From: Synechococcus sp. JA-3-3Ab
GTDB lineage: Bacteria > Cyanobacteriota > Cyanobacteriia > Thermostichales > Thermostichaceae
Assembly (NCBI RefSeq): GCF_000013205.1
Contig: NC_007775.1
Span: forward strand, 1,608,501 to 1,672,500
Direction: 5' to 3'
DNA length: 64,000 bases
Part shown: piece by piece, positions 39,960 to 49,785 of the stretch
Layout: each line of letters opens with the position of its first letter
Numbering within the stretch: the stretch's first letter is position 1
Notes under the pieces: model-generated
The model's input: only the letters and a program-made list of their open reading frames with translations
Database searches by the model: none
What the model was told of the DNA's origin: nothing
Translations under genes and position numbers: made by a program

Positions 39960-41036
39960 TCAGGTAGTCTCTTCAAATTGCTCTTCGTTTGAGTCTTCAG
40001 TTACTTCTTCCGGTTGCAGCGGTGCCTCTTGGCAGCGCTCCATGGCCTGAAGCAGAAGGGCTTCCCCTTCTTGCAAGGTTTCGATGCGACAGAGAAGGGC
40101 GCGAAACTGAGAGGCGCCGGCAAAATCCTTGATGTACCAGGTCATGTGCTTGCGGGCCTGACGGATGCCACGTTCTCCCTTATACTCCCAGAGGCCCCGC
40201 AAGTGTTCTAAAGCCATTTGAATCCGATCCAGGGGGGTAGGAGCCGGCCTTTCTTGGCCGGTTTTCAGGAAGTGATCGATTTGCCCCACCAGGAAGGGGT
40301 AGCCCATCGTGCCGCGGGAGCACATCACCCCGTCGGCTCCGGTCTCCTCCAGACACTTTACCGCTGCATCAGTCGAGAAAATATCGCCGTTGGCGATCAC
40401 CGGAATGCGTAAGTGCTCTTTGACCCGGCGGATCCAATCCCAGCGAGCCTTGCCGCTAAAGCCCTGGGCGCGTGTGCGGCCATGCAAAGTAAGCAGTTGC
40501 GCTCCAGCCTCCTGCAGCCGATGGGCAAAATCCAGAATGTTGATCTCCTGATCTGACCAGCCCAGGCGAGTTTTCACTGTAACAGGTACAGGTACAGCCT
40601 TGGCCACCGCTTCCACAATCCGGGCTGCCGTGTCCGGCTCCCGCAGCAGGGCAGAGCCGCCGCCGTTTCTGGTAATCTTGTTTACTGGGCAGCCCATGTT
40701 GATATCCACCAAGGTCGCCCCCTCATCCACGGCCATGCGAGCCGCTTCGGCCAAAAAGTGGGGCCGGCAGTCGAACAACTGGATGCCGATGGGCTGTTCT
40801 CCTTCACCCACTTCCATAATGCGGGGCAGCTCGCGGGCATAGTGCAACCCGGTGGCGTTCACCATCTCGGTGTAGACCAGGCTTTGCGGGCCAAAGCGGC
40901 GTACCAACCCCCGAAACACTTTGTCGGTTACGCCTGACAGGGGTGCCTGAAAGACACGACTAAAAACCTTTACCCCCCCAATCTCAAGGGGCTGGGCCAT
41001 TCGAGCTTGCAATTGCGGCGAAAGCTGCAGGCTCAT
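39960..41036 (-). CDS. dusB: tRNA-dihydrouridine synthase (DusB type)
   Basis: The enzyme reduces uridines in the D loop of tRNA using FMN and NADPH. The 358-residue TIM barrel shows QAPLSGVTDKVFRGLVRRFG at the N-terminus, VDINMGCPVNKITRNGGGSA with the catalytic Cys, VPVPVTVKTRLGW, LTLHGRTRAQGFSG and IPVIANGDI. The C-terminal end is acidic. The gene lies 27 bases downstream of rpsR on the same strand and may be read from the rpmG promoter. Confidence 0.93.
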   Translation of the reverse strand: MSLQLSPQLQARMAQPLEIGGVKVFSRVFQAPLSGVTDKVFRGLVRRFGPQSLVYTEMVNATGLHYARELPRIMEVGEGEQPIGIQLFDCRPHFLAEAARMAVDEGATLVDINMGCPVNKITRNGGGSALLREPDTAARIVEAVAKAVPVPVTVKTRLGWSDQEINILDFAHRLQEAGAQLLTLHGRTRAQGFSGKARWDWIRRVKEHLRIPVIANGDIFSTDAAVKCLEETGADGVMCSRGTMGYPFLVGQIDHFLKTGQERPAPTPLDRIQMALEHLRGLWEYKGERGIRQARKHMTWYIKDFAGASQFRALLCRIETLQEGEALLLQAMERCQEAPLQPEEVTEDSNEEQFEETT

Positions 41037-41063
41037 CGGGATCCGGAGAAAGCAGACAGCAAC

Positions 41064-41279
41064 TTACCCTTCTTTGTTGACAAAGTAGAGAAGGCCTAGG
41101 ATGCGCGCTTGTTTGATGGCTTTGGAGACTTGCCGCTGCTGCTTGGCAGTCAGCCCCGTGATGCGGCGGGGCAGGATCTTGCCGCGCTCGGTTACAAATT
41201 TCTTGAGCAGCTCAACATCGGTGTATTTGATCGGCTCTCCCGGTTTGATGGGAGACAGGCGGCGACGAGCGTAAACCAT
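41064..41279 (-). CDS. rpsR: 30S ribosomal protein S18
   Basis: The 71-residue protein has the S18 pattern [20 protein letters not shown], then [20 protein letters not shown] and [20 protein letters not shown]. It follows rpmG by 29 bases, the usual cyanobacterial and plastid order rpmG-rpsR. Confidence 0.97.
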
Positions 41280-41308
41280 AGGTCAGGAGAACGGTAAAGC
41301 GTCTTGAA

Positions 41309-41503
41309 CTATTTGATCTCTTTATGGACGGTGTGGCGGTTGCACTTGGGGCAGAATTTCTTCAGCTCCAAGCGGGCCGTGGTGTTACGGCGATTTTTGG
41401 TGGTGGTGTAGCGGTTTACCCCCGGAGAACGTTTGTTGACGTTGGTGCGGCACTCCGTACATTCCAGGGTAATGATGATGCGGGCACCCTTTGCTTTGGC
41501 CAT
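41309..41503 (-). CDS. rpmG: 50S ribosomal protein L33
   Basis: The 64-residue protein starts [20 protein letters not shown] and contains a second pair [12 protein letters not shown]; with four Cys it is the zinc-binding form. The ATG at 41503 is chosen over one four codons upstream because MAKxKG is the family start. It heads the rpmG-rpsR pair. Confidence 0.96.
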   Translation of the reverse strand: MAKAKGARIIITLECTECRTNVNKRSPGVNRYTTTKNRRNTTARLELKKFCPKCNRHTVHKEIK

Positions 41504-41592
41504 AGTGGATCCCAAGATGGAGGTGAAAGTCGGCTCGAGATCCCCAAAACCCCAGCCAACGAGGTTGGAGATGGGCTACCTCGCAAGCGCGA

Positions 41593-42447
41593 TCACCAAT
41601 TATCCAACTTTTCTTTGACGGAATCAACCCAGTTTTTGACTTGCCTGCCGGTTTGTTGGCGGAGGGCGCGGGTGTTCCGATCCACGTCCCTGCTCAGGCG
41701 CTGCATCTGTCTGGAAAGATCGCGCACAGTTTCGTTGCGCTGAGCTTTGCGCAACAGGTCGCGAGCAGCGGACTTGACGTCTTCGGCGGCTTCTCCCTCC
41801 AGAATTTCCTGCAGCAGCCGCAGGGCTTTTTCATCCAGGTGGTAGCCTCGCTCCGATTCCACCACCAGGGTGCGTCCGGCGCGGTCGTGGATGCTCTGGC
41901 GTTTTTCTTTATCGAAAAGGGCGAACAGGCCATCGGCAGCCAAAGGCACCAGCAGGGCTTCCGTGAGGATAAACAGCGAGAGCACCCCTTCGCGGGCCAG
42001 GGAGCGCACCAGATGGGGTGAGGCCTCGGTTTCGGGATCCAGGGTTTTGAGGTTCAGCAGCCATTTGCCGAGGCTTTGGCCGGCGGGGCGGGATTGGAAG
42101 TAGCCGCGGTTCACCAACCAGGTGGCAAAAAAGGCGATGTAGCCGGTCATATCCACGGCGCCCGCATCGGCTCCCACCAGGGAAGCCAGGCCCTGCGCCA
42201 GGTAGGAGACCCCCAGCCCCAGCCCAAAATCCAGGGCAAAGGCTCCGATCCGTTTGCCCCAGGGGGCCAGTTTGGGCAGGGTTTCCTCAGCCTGGGGGAC
42301 GCTGGCTGCTTGAGAAGCCGGTCGCTCGGCTTGCACAGGAGGCAGAGAGGTGGCGGGGGGCAAGGCGCTGAAGGCCTGCCACTCGCTGGCGTTTTGCTCC
42401 AGTTGCTCGGTTTTGGGCCGTTCGGGATAGGGTCTGGGATCCGTCAT
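41593..42447 (-). CDS. RDD-family membrane protein
   Basis: The 284-residue protein has a Pro/Gln-rich N-terminus (about 1-55), an RDD domain with three membrane segments between about 65 and 190 (GKRIGAFALDFGLGLGVSYL; RPAGQSLGKWLLNLKTLD; DKEKRQSIHDRAGRTLVV) and a long helical charged C-terminus (about 200-284). RDD proteins are of varied or unknown function, some with ion exchange activity. It stands alone between rnz and rpmG on the same strand. Confidence 0.8.
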   Translation of the reverse strand: MTDPRPYPERPKTEQLEQNASEWQAFSALPPATSLPPVQAERPASQAASVPQAEETLPKLAPWGKRIGAFALDFGLGLGVSYLAQGLASLVGADAGAVDMTGYIAFFATWLVNRGYFQSRPAGQSLGKWLLNLKTLDPETEASPHLVRSLAREGVLSLFILTEALLVPLAADGLFALFDKEKRQSIHDRAGRTLVVESERGYHLDEKALRLLQEILEGEAAEDVKSAARDLLRKAQRNETVRDLSRQMQRLSRDVDRNTRALRQQTGRQVKNWVDSVKEKLDNW

Positions 42448-42494
42448 CGCAGGTTGAGGCTGTCGGTCCTATCATTCTAGCTAGCAAGGCAGGT

Positions 42495-43469
42495 CTAGAC
42501 TCCCACCGGCAGGGGAGCGGGGCTGCGGCGCGGGATCTCGTAGGTCATCCGATCCCGGGCCAGGATGGTGTTGGGAAAAATGGCCCGGGCTTCGGCCAGC
42601 AGGTCTTCCAAAGTGATAGGGCCCTCTGAGGTGTAGCGGGGGCTGAAGTGGGTGAGGATGAGGGTCTGGGCCTTGGCTTCGGCGGCCACCCGCGCGGCCA
42701 TGGCGGCGGTGGAGTGCTTGGCGCGCTCGGCTAGCTCCCGATCCGCTTCGGCGTAGGTGGCCTCGTGGATGACCAGATCGGCGGCGCGAGAGAGATCGAC
42801 GGCGTTGCGGCAGAAGATGGTGTCGGTGCAGTAGGAGAACTTGCGCCCTGGGATCGGAGCCCCTACGTAATCTCGCCCGTGGAACCAGCGGCCTTGCCAG
42901 AGGATGGATTGGCCGGCCTTGAGCTGCCCGTAGAGAGGGCCGGGCGGGATCCCGTCTGCCTGGGCTTTGGCCACGTCGAAGGTGCCGGGCCGGTCTTGCT
43001 CCACCACGCGGTAGCCGAAGGCAGGCACCCGGTGATCCAGGGGGGCGCAGAAGACCCAGTACTCGGGATCCTGAAGAATGAGCCCTGTTTCGACGGTGTG
43101 AACCCGGAAGGAATAGGGAATTCGGCTCTCGCTGTAGCGCAGCACCGTCTTCAGGTACTCTTCCAGGCCGGGGGGGCCATAGATGTCGATGTGTTGGGGG
43201 GTGCTGCCCAGGCCGCAGGAGGCCAACAGCCCTGGCAGGCCGTAGATGTGATCCCCGTGCATGTGGGTGATGAAAATGCGGCGCAACTGGCTGGGGCGCA
43301 GCTCGTCTAGCCGCAGCAGTTGGTGTTGGGTGCCCTCGCCACAGTCAAACAGCCACCATTCTGACCGCTGCGGAAACTGCACCGCCACGCCCGAGACATT
43401 GCGCTGGCGGGTGGGCATGCCGGAGCTGGTGCCCAGAAAGGTAACACGAATGGCGTTGGGATCCGTCAC
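42495..43469 (-). CDS. rnz: Ribonuclease Z
   Basis: RNase Z trims the 3' end of tRNA precursors that lack encoded CCA, as both tRNAs in this window do. The 324-residue metallo-beta-lactamase has TSSGMPTRQRNVSG, the metal motif FITHMHGDHIYGLPG, CDTIFCRNAVDLSRAADLVI, EATYAEAD and TLILTHFSPRY. It reads towards the RDD gene. Confidence 0.95.
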   Translation of the reverse strand: MTDPNAIRVTFLGTSSGMPTRQRNVSGVAVQFPQRSEWWLFDCGEGTQHQLLRLDELRPSQLRRIFITHMHGDHIYGLPGLLASCGLGSTPQHIDIYGPPGLEEYLKTVLRYSESRIPYSFRVHTVETGLILQDPEYWVFCAPLDHRVPAFGYRVVEQDRPGTFDVAKAQADGIPPGPLYGQLKAGQSILWQGRWFHGRDYVGAPIPGRKFSYCTDTIFCRNAVDLSRAADLVIHEATYAEADRELAERAKHSTAAMAARVAAEAKAQTLILTHFSPRYTSEGPITLEDLLAEARAIFPNTILARDRMTYEIPRRSPAPLPVGV

Positions 43470-43591
43470 AAGGGCAGAACGTTAGGCTTGAGGAAACGGG
43501 ATCCCTAGCTTATCAACTGTTCCTGCCGCGCGAGGGGAAAAGGCGGCCCAAAACCCCTGTTAGGATAAAAGTAAGTGTCAGCTTTCCCGCC

Positions 43592-43948
43592 ATGATCACC
43601 TTGACCGAGAGCGCCATCCAAGAGCTAAAGCGGCTGCGCAGCAAGTATGAGAAAGAGGGATCCCAACCCATCTTGCGCCTGGGGGTAAAGCCCAGCGGCT
43701 GCTCCGGCCTCTCCTACACCATGAACTTCGAGCCCCAGGCCAACCCTGACGACCATACCTTTGACTTTGGCGAGATTCGGGTGGCGGTGGATCCCTTGAG
43801 CATGACCTTTATTCAAGGGCTGACTGTCGATTTCTCCGAGGATCTGTTGGGGGGCGGCTTCCGCTTCAAGAACCCCAATGCGGTGGCTAGCTGCGGCTGC
43901 GGCACTTCCTTTGCCACTGCCGAAACCGCCGCTGCCGTCGGCCACTGA
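43592..43948 (+). CDS. sufA: Iron-sulfur assembly protein, SufA/IscA type
   Basis: The 118-residue A-type carrier shows ITLTESAIQELKRL at the N-terminus and the three cluster cysteines in PSGCSGLSY and SCGCGTSF. Such proteins carry Fe-S clusters or iron in the cytoplasm. TGA at 43946-43948 abuts the convergent kinase gene: the hexamer TGATCA supplies both stop codons. Confidence 0.93.
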   Translation: MITLTESAIQELKRLRSKYEKEGSQPILRLGVKPSGCSGLSYTMNFEPQANPDDHTFDFGEIRVAVDPLSMTFIQGLTVDFSEDLLGGGFRFKNPNAVASCGCGTSFATAETAAAVGH

Positions 43949-45178
43949 TCACGTCCTGCCAGAGGGCTTTAGGCTGGGCAGGCGCAGCAGGAAACATGTC
44001 CACCCCGCCTCGCTGGTTACTCGAATGTGACCCTGGAGGCGCTCCACCCATTGCTTCACCAAGGCCAGCCCCAGGCCGCTGCCCGGCTGGGCCCAGGGAT
44101 CCGCAGTGGGCACCCGATAAAAGCGCTCGAACAGGCGGGGCAACTGGTCGGGCGGGATCTGAGCGGTGTTGCCGATCCTGAACTCAACCCCTTCAGGGAT
44201 TGGCTGAACCTCTAGACGAATCGTGCCACCTGGCTGGGTGAACTTGCAGGCGTTGTCCAGCAGCTCTTTGAGGATCTGGGTCAGGAGCTGCGGATGGCTG
44301 TAAAACCGCCAGGGGGAGGGGGGCAGATCCCCCACCTGCAGCGTGAGGGAGCGGGCCTGGGTGCATTGCTGCACCGACTCGATCAAGCTGTGCCAGAGGT
44401 GGGGCAGGTCAATAGCTGCAACGGCAGAGCCCAGGTCTTTCCCTTCCAGGCCCTGCAGATCCAATAGGCGGTTGATGAGCTGGATTTCGGCCTCGCACTC
44501 CTGCAGGGCAATGTCATGGTATTGCCGCTGCTTCTCGTTGAGGGGGGTGCGGCGCAGGAGTTCCAGGGCCAGCTTGATCTTGGTCAGGGGGGTGCACAGC
44601 TCGTGGGAGACGGTGGCCAAAAAGTGGTCTTTGAGGCGGTTGAGCTGCTCCAGATCTGCCACCTGGCAGGCCAGTTGGGCGGTGCGCTCCTGTACCTTGG
44701 CTTCCAGTTCCTGGTTAAGCTGCTGCAGACGGCGCTGGGCCTGGTTGGCTTGCAGCAAGTGGCGCAGCCGCCGCTTCAAAACCGACCAGTGGATGGGCTT
44801 GGGGATGTAGTCGCTGGCGCCGGCTGCAAAGGCCTCGTTGACAAAGGTTTCGTCTTCCAAAGCCGTGACGATTAAAATCGGCAAGTCCGGGTTTTGGGCG
44901 TGGAGGCGGCGGCAGCACTCAAACCCATCCAGATCCGGCATCACCGCATCGAGGAGCACCATGTCCGGCTGATAGCGGCTTGCAGCTTCTAGACACGCCA
45001 AGCCGCTGTCCGCTTCCACGAGTTGGTAGCCCTCCCGCTCCAGGGCGTAGCGAGTCAAAAGCCGCTGGCTGGGATCATCGTCGGCAATGAGGAGGAGAGG
45101 CCGCTTCTCTGCCGCAGCAGAGCTCGTTCCGGTCTGAGGAACGGATCCAGCCGAAAGGTTGCTCTCAAGCCTCTGCAT
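43949..45178 (-). CDS. Response-regulator/histidine-kinase hybrid
   Basis: A 409-residue cytoplasmic protein with an N-terminal receiver (about 25-145; LLLIADDDPSQ, phospho-Asp in MVLLDAVMPDLDG, Lys in IPKPIHW), a coiled coil (about 150-185), a dimerisation/phosphoacceptor domain with His in LATVSHELCTPLTKIK and an ATPase domain with ELLDNACKFT, LFERFYR and GSGLGLALVKQW. The receiver-first order is common in cyanobacterial relays. The usual Arg after SHE-L is Cys. Its ATG overlaps the end of the 1459-residue kinase by 14 bases, so the two probably form one relay. Confidence 0.9.
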   Translation of the reverse strand: MQRLESNLSAGSVPQTGTSSAAAEKRPLLLIADDDPSQRLLTRYALEREGYQLVEADSGLACLEAASRYQPDMVLLDAVMPDLDGFECCRRLHAQNPDLPILIVTALEDETFVNEAFAAGASDYIPKPIHWSVLKRRLRHLLQANQAQRRLQQLNQELEAKVQERTAQLACQVADLEQLNRLKDHFLATVSHELCTPLTKIKLALELLRRTPLNEKQRQYHDIALQECEAEIQLINRLLDLQGLEGKDLGSAVAAIDLPHLWHSLIESVQQCTQARSLTLQVGDLPPSPWRFYSHPQLLTQILKELLDNACKFTQPGGTIRLEVQPIPEGVEFRIGNTAQIPPDQLPRLFERFYRVPTADPWAQPGSGLGLALVKQWVERLQGHIRVTSEAGWTCFLLRLPSLKPSGRT

Positions 45179-48100
45179 GGGCCCCTGGAGAAGAAAGAAG
45201 CGGTCCTGGCGCGCTAGCCGATAATTCGAGGATAACCCGCTGGTACTCGGCTTCCAACCGCTGGAAGGCCTGCTCTATGGTATCCCAGTTTACAGAGTTG
45301 GCCGATGGCTTGCGAACGAGCTTTTCCAGCGCCTGGCAGCGTTGAGCTAAGAGCTTGGCCCCCAAGGTTCTGCTGCTGCCCTTGAGGCGGTGGGCCAGTT
45401 GGGCCACGGTTTGGACATCCCGGCTCTCCAGGGCCTGGCGCAGGGATCCCAGCAGGGCCTGGCTGTCTTGCCGGTAGGTTTGGATCATCTCCTGCCAGTC
45501 TTCCGGGGATCCCAGCATGCTCTGCAGGCTGGCCAGGGCAGCGGCATCCAGGGCCGGCTCTGGCTTTGGATCCCCGACAAAATCGAGAGCAGCTTCCTGG
45601 AGGGCCCGCTCCAGCACAGCCGGCTGCAGGGGCTTGGTCAGGTAGCCATCGACGCCGGCGGCTTCGGCAGCAGCGCGGCTTTCCAGGAAGGCATCGGCGG
45701 TGAGGGCGAGGATGCGCGGCTGGCGCTCTGGGGGAAGTTCGCTGCGGATGCGGCGGGTGGCGGCCAGGCCGTCCAGCTCCGGCATGTGCAGATCCATCAA
45801 GACCAGGTCGTAGGCGCGCAGTTGCAGCGCCTGCAGGGCTTCCAGGCCGTTGGCCACGATGTCCGGCTGATAGCCCAGCCGCTCCAGCATCAGGCGGATG
45901 ACCTTTTGGTTGACGGGGTTGTCTTCGGCTACCAGGATGCGCAACGGGCAGCGGCTGGCCAGAGGGAGCTGGGGTTTCAAGTGGGAAGCAGCCGCAGGCA
46001 CTTTTTCCTGGCCCAGCAGAGCCCGCAGTTGAGAAGCCCTGACCGGCTTACCTAAGGCAGGAAGAGAGCCAGCGCTTGCCAAAGCGGCTCTGCGATCCAC
46101 CAGCAGCACAAGCCGCAGGGGGGGCTGCTCCTGTTGCAGAGCCCTGGCCAGGGCCAGTCCATCGCCGTCGGGCAGGCTGGTATCCACCAGGGCCAGCTCA
46201 AAAGTCTGGGCCTTGGCTATGGCTTGGGCTTCCGCCACCGTGCTGCAGGCTGTTACCTGCATCCCCCAGGACTGCAGTAGGCGCGCAAGAAGTTGCCGTT
46301 GGCTGGCGTTGTCTTCCACCAGCAAAACCCGCTGGCCGGCCAGAGCTGGGTCGGGGGTGGGGGTTGCCCAGAGGGCCGCATCCGGAAGCTTCAGGGGGAT
46401 GCGGAAGCCAAAGGTGGATCCCTGACCCGGCTGGCTTTGCACCCAGATCGTTCCGCCCATGAGTTGACAGAGGCGCTGGCTGATGGCCAGCCCCAGGCCG
46501 GTGCCGCCGTACTGGCGGCTGATGGAGCTGTCCACCTGGCTGAAGGGCTTGAAGAGGCGATCCTGCTTTTCCGGCGGGATGCCGATGCCGGTGTCCTGCA
46601 CCTGGAAGCTCACCCACTGCACCTGGGCCTGGGGATCTTGCTCTTGGGCCTCGACGGTCACCACCACCTCCCCTTGGGGGGTGAACTTGATGGCGTTGCT
46701 GAGGAGGTTGGCCAGGATCTGGCGCAGGCGGTTGGGATCCCCGACCAGGGTGGCCGGCAGGGCCGGATCCACCCAGGCCACCAGCTCCAGATCTTTGCTC
46801 TGGGCCTGGGCGGCCATGAGATCCAAGAGCTCCTCCATGAGCTGGGGCAAGGAGAAGGGCGTTTCCTCCAGCTCCAGCTTCTGGGACTCGATCTTGGAAA
46901 AATCCAAGATGTCGTTGATGAGGCTGAGCAGCACCTCGCTGCCGTAGCGGATGGTCTGCACCCAATCCCGCTGCTGGGCATCGAGAGAGGTATCCAGCAA
47001 CAGGCCGGCCATGCCCATGATGGCGTTGATGGGCGTGCGGATCTCGTGGCTGATGGTGGCCAGGAACTCGCTCTTGGCGCGGTTGGCCGCCTCGGCAGCT
47101 TCCATAGCCGCCTTCATCTGCTCTTGGGCCTGCTTGGCCAGGGTGATGTCCCGCCCGGCGGCGTAGACCAGGGATCCGGCCAAAGAGGCTCGCCACTCGA
47201 TGAAACGATAGCTGCCGTCCTGGGTGCGGTAGCGGTTGACGAAGTGATCCAGCCGTTTCTCTTCGACAAGCTGCTGCATGGCGGCCTGTGTGGCGGGGAC
47301 ATCTTCCGGGTGAACCCACTCCAAAAAGGGTCGGCTCTGGAGCTCCTGCAGGGAATAGCCCAGGGTGGTCTCCCAGGCGCGGTTGAGACGGCGAAAGTAC
47401 CCTTGGGCATCGGCAATGCAAAGCAAATCCAGAGCCACCGAGAAAAACTGCTCCAGCTCCGCTTCTGCCGACTTGCGGGCAGTGATGTCCACCGCGGTAA
47501 ACACCCAACACGGGATCCCGCGCAAGACAAGGGGCTGCACAAACACGTCTTCCCAGACAACTCGGCCATCCTGCCGCTGCCATTGCCACTCAAAGCGGGC
47601 GGATCCCTGCTGGCGGGCCTGCTCCAAGTAGGGCTGCAAGGCAAACTCCCTCCCCTGCAAAGCCCGGCGATAGGGAGACTGCTCGCAAGCGTCGAAGGCC
47701 CGCAGCTCCTCCAGGCTGGAAAACCCGTAGGCGGCAATGGCTTGGGAGTTGGCCTCCAGGATCTCGCCGGTCTCGGCATGACGGATGAGGATGGCCACAG
47801 CGGCATTCTCAAACAGAGCCCGGAACTTCTGCTCGCTTTCCTGGACGGCCTGCTGGGATCGCACCCTGTCGGTTACATCGCGGACGATCACCACCACCTC
47901 TTGGGGGTTGAGGGGCACAATGCGCACCTCTTCGTGGCGGGTCTCCCCTTCAATCTCGATGCTTTGGTCGTAGCGCTGCCGCGTCTGGGTAGCTATAGCC
48001 TGCTGAACAAAGAAAAGCCGCCGCTCGGCCAACTCCGGTGGCAAAAGCTCCTGCAGGGATCGGCCCACGTAGGTGTCGGGTGAGCCATAGAGAAGAACCT

Positions 48101-49544
48101 CGCCCCCCGAGATAAAGCTCAAGCAAATGCCCTGGCTATCAAGGCGGAAGATCAAGTCGGGAATGGCTTCTAGAATGGCTCGCTGCAGCTGTTCAGCGGC
48201 TTTCAAGGCCAGCTCTGCCTGCTTGGCTTCTGTAATATCCCGCACGATCACCAGGACTTCCTGGCTGTTCAGAGGCACAATGCGGGCTTCTTCGTGGCGT
48301 ACCTCCCCTTGAACTTCAATGCTGTACTCGTAGCGCTGTTGGGTTTGGGTGGCCAGGGCTTGCTGAACATAGAAAAGCCGCTGCTCGGCCAGCGCTGGCG
48401 GCAGAATCTCCTGGAGGGATCGACCTAAGTGGCGCTCTGCTGGGCAGCAAAGATGGACATCGCCTCCGGGAATAGAGCTCAGGCAGATGCCCTGGCTATT
48501 CAGGCGAAGGATGAGGTCGGGGATGGCTTGGAGAATGGCCCGCTGGGTGGCTTCCATTTCTCTAAGGGCCAACTCCGCCTCTTTCCGCTTGGTGATATCC
48601 CGCACCAAAACGTAGACTCTATCTCTGCCATAGGCAACGACGCAAGCCTTCTGATAGCGGCGGATTGCCGGCTCAGACTCGTTTGCGGCAGCGGCGGGGA
48701 GCACCATTTCGTACTCCAGATACTGTGGCGTTTGAGTGGACAGGGCCCGCCCTGCTAAAAGCTGATACTGCTCTCCGAAAGAGCTGGGAAACACGTCTTG
48801 GGCGCGGCGACCCACACAAAACTCGGGCGGATGCTGGGTGGGGACGTAGGGAGAAGGCTTGCAGTTGAGAATCAGCCCCTCAGGGTCAATCTCGAAAATC
48901 AAATCCGGGATCGCCTCATAGAGGGCCCGGTAGCGCAACTCGCTTGCCTCCAGGGCTTGCTTGATCTGGACCTGCTCGCTGATGTCGCGGCTGGTGATGA
49001 GGATCCCGTCTCCCACCGGCACCACTTGGTGATGGATCCAGCTGGCCTTCAAGCCCGGCTGCCCCGAAATGGGGAACTCCTCTTCCAGAGGAATGCCGGT
49101 TTCCACCACTCGCTTGTATTTCTCAAAAAAGCCCCCCCAGCGGTTGATGGGCAGCAGCTCGCACAGCCGCTGGCCGATGATCTGCCGGCGCTGGAGAGAA
49201 ATGAGCTCTTCCCCCTTGGCGTTGACATCCACAAAGACAAAGTCGAGGATCTCGCGGGTAACGGGATCCCGCACCGCCTCCAGCAGGTAAATAGCATCCA
49301 AGCTGGCTTCCAAGGCTGCCCGAAAACGAGCCTCTGGGCTGGGGGTGCCTCTAGGAGGTTGGAAGGGAAATCTTCGAGAAAGGGATCCCAGGATCCCTCT
49401 GAAGACAGAAAGCAGCTGACTTTCCCCCAGGCTGACGCCAAGCAGCAGGAGAGCCAAGAAGAGGGATCCCAGCAGCCAAAAGGCAAGGCCAGGGGGATCC
49501 ACCAGGCCCACCGTTTTCCCTACCGCCCATAGCTCTCTGTGCAT
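45165..49544 (-). CDS. Multi-PAS hybrid histidine kinase with two receivers and HPt
   Basis: The 1459-residue protein has one N-terminal membrane segment (about 18-42), six PAS-type domains (about 72-190, 203-320, 333-440, 453-560, 573-690, 697-805), a kinase core with His in [17 protein letters not shown] (about 833) and [29 protein letters not shown], two receivers (about 1072-1185, LLVEDNASQ; and 1205-1325, VAEDNPVNQ with [13 protein letters not shown]) and an HPt domain (about 1345-1450, His in [14 protein letters not shown]). PAS domains 3 and 4 are a tandem duplication. It should sense an internal or membrane signal through its PAS array and pass phosphate His-Asp-His-Asp. It overlaps the next kinase gene. 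Confidence 0.93.
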   Translation of the reverse strand: MHRELWAVGKTVGLVDPPGLAFWLLGSLFLALLLLGVSLGESQLLSVFRGILGSLSRRFPFQPPRGTPSPEARFRAALEASLDAIYLLEAVRDPVTREILDFVFVDVNAKGEELISLQRRQIIGQRLCELLPINRWGGFFEKYKRVVETGIPLEEEFPISGQPGLKASWIHHQVVPVGDGILITSRDISEQVQIKQALEASELRYRALYEAIPDLIFEIDPEGLILNCKPSPYVPTQHPPEFCVGRRAQDVFPSSFGEQYQLLAGRALSTQTPQYLEYEMVLPAAAANESEPAIRRYQKACVVAYGRDRVYVLVRDITKRKEAELALREMEATQRAILQAIPDLILRLNSQGICLSSIPGGDVHLCCPAERHLGRSLQEILPPALAEQRLFYVQQALATQTQQRYEYSIEVQGEVRHEEARIVPLNSQEVLVIVRDITEAKQAELALKAAEQLQRAILEAIPDLIFRLDSQGICLSFISGGEVLLYGSPDTYVGRSLQELLPPELAERRLFFVQQAIATQTRQRYDQSIEIEGETRHEEVRIVPLNPQEVVVIVRDVTDRVRSQQAVQESEQKFRALFENAAVAILIRHAETGEILEANSQAIAAYGFSSLEELRAFDACEQSPYRRALQGREFALQPYLEQARQQGSARFEWQWQRQDGRVVWEDVFVQPLVLRGIPCWVFTAVDITARKSAEAELEQFFSVALDLLCIADAQGYFRRLNRAWETTLGYSLQELQSRPFLEWVHPEDVPATQAAMQQLVEEKRLDHFVNRYRTQDGSYRFIEWRASLAGSLVYAAGRDITLAKQAQEQMKAAMEAAEAANRAKSEFLATISHEIRTPINAIMGMAGLLLDTSLDAQQRDWVQTIRYGSEVLLSLINDILDFSKIESQKLELEETPFSLPQLMEELLDLMAAQAQSKDLELVAWVDPALPATLVGDPNRLRQILANLLSNAIKFTPQGEVVVTVEAQEQDPQAQVQWVSFQVQDTGIGIPPEKQDRLFKPFSQVDSSISRQYGGTGLGLAISQRLCQLMGGTIWVQSQPGQGSTFGFRIPLKLPDAALWATPTPDPALAGQRVLLVEDNASQRQLLARLLQSWGMQVTACSTVAEAQAIAKAQTFELALVDTSLPDGDGLALARALQQEQPPLRLVLLVDRRAALASAGSLPALGKPVRASQLRALLGQEKVPAAASHLKPQLPLASRCPLRILVAEDNPVNQKVIRLMLERLGYQPDIVANGLEALQALQLRAYDLVLMDLHMPELDGLAATRRIRSELPPERQPRILALTADAFLESRAAAEAAGVDGYLTKPLQPAVLERALQEAALDFVGDPKPEPALDAAALASLQSMLGSPEDWQEMIQTYRQDSQALLGSLRQALESRDVQTVAQLAHRLKGSSRTLGAKLLAQRCQALEKLVRKPSANSVNWDTIEQAFQRLEAEYQRVILELSASAPGPLLSSPGAHAEA

Positions 49545-49785
49545 AGAACCCAGAGATTCCTACCCCCTTTCCACAGTATCCCAGCAAGTCTTTCCAGCTT
49601 ATCTTGGAGGTCAAAAGAGGAAGCTCAGCTAACTTGCGGAAATGGCCTCTATGCAATGGGCAGGATTCCTCAAGAGTGGCTTTTTGGGGAAATGAGTCTT
49701 GGCTCAAAGCTTTGTTTCTGGATGCAGCAGGGAGAGAGACTCTTTATTGTGAAGATGCTTTATTGTGAAAAATAATTGTGAAGAT
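49545..49785. other. Spacer with triple TTATTGTGAA-type repeat
   Basis: The 240 bases upstream of the large kinase and downstream of the P-ATPase contain three close copies of (T)TATTGTGAA or AATTGTGAA at about 49744, 49760 and 49774, spaced about 15 bases apart. They are direct repeats and may bind a regulator. Nothing else is recognised. Confidence 0.5.

Noticed and set aside
46198-47589. 463-codon minus-strand ORF in another frame of the large kinase
   Set aside because: It is a frame shadow full of Gly, Pro, Arg and His; the kinase frame itself has clear motifs over the same bases.
46293-48083. 596-codon plus-strand ORF opposite the large histidine kinase
   Set aside because: It mirrors the codon structure of the kinase, with Leu/Gly/His-rich low-information sequence; no domain and no ribosome-binding site.
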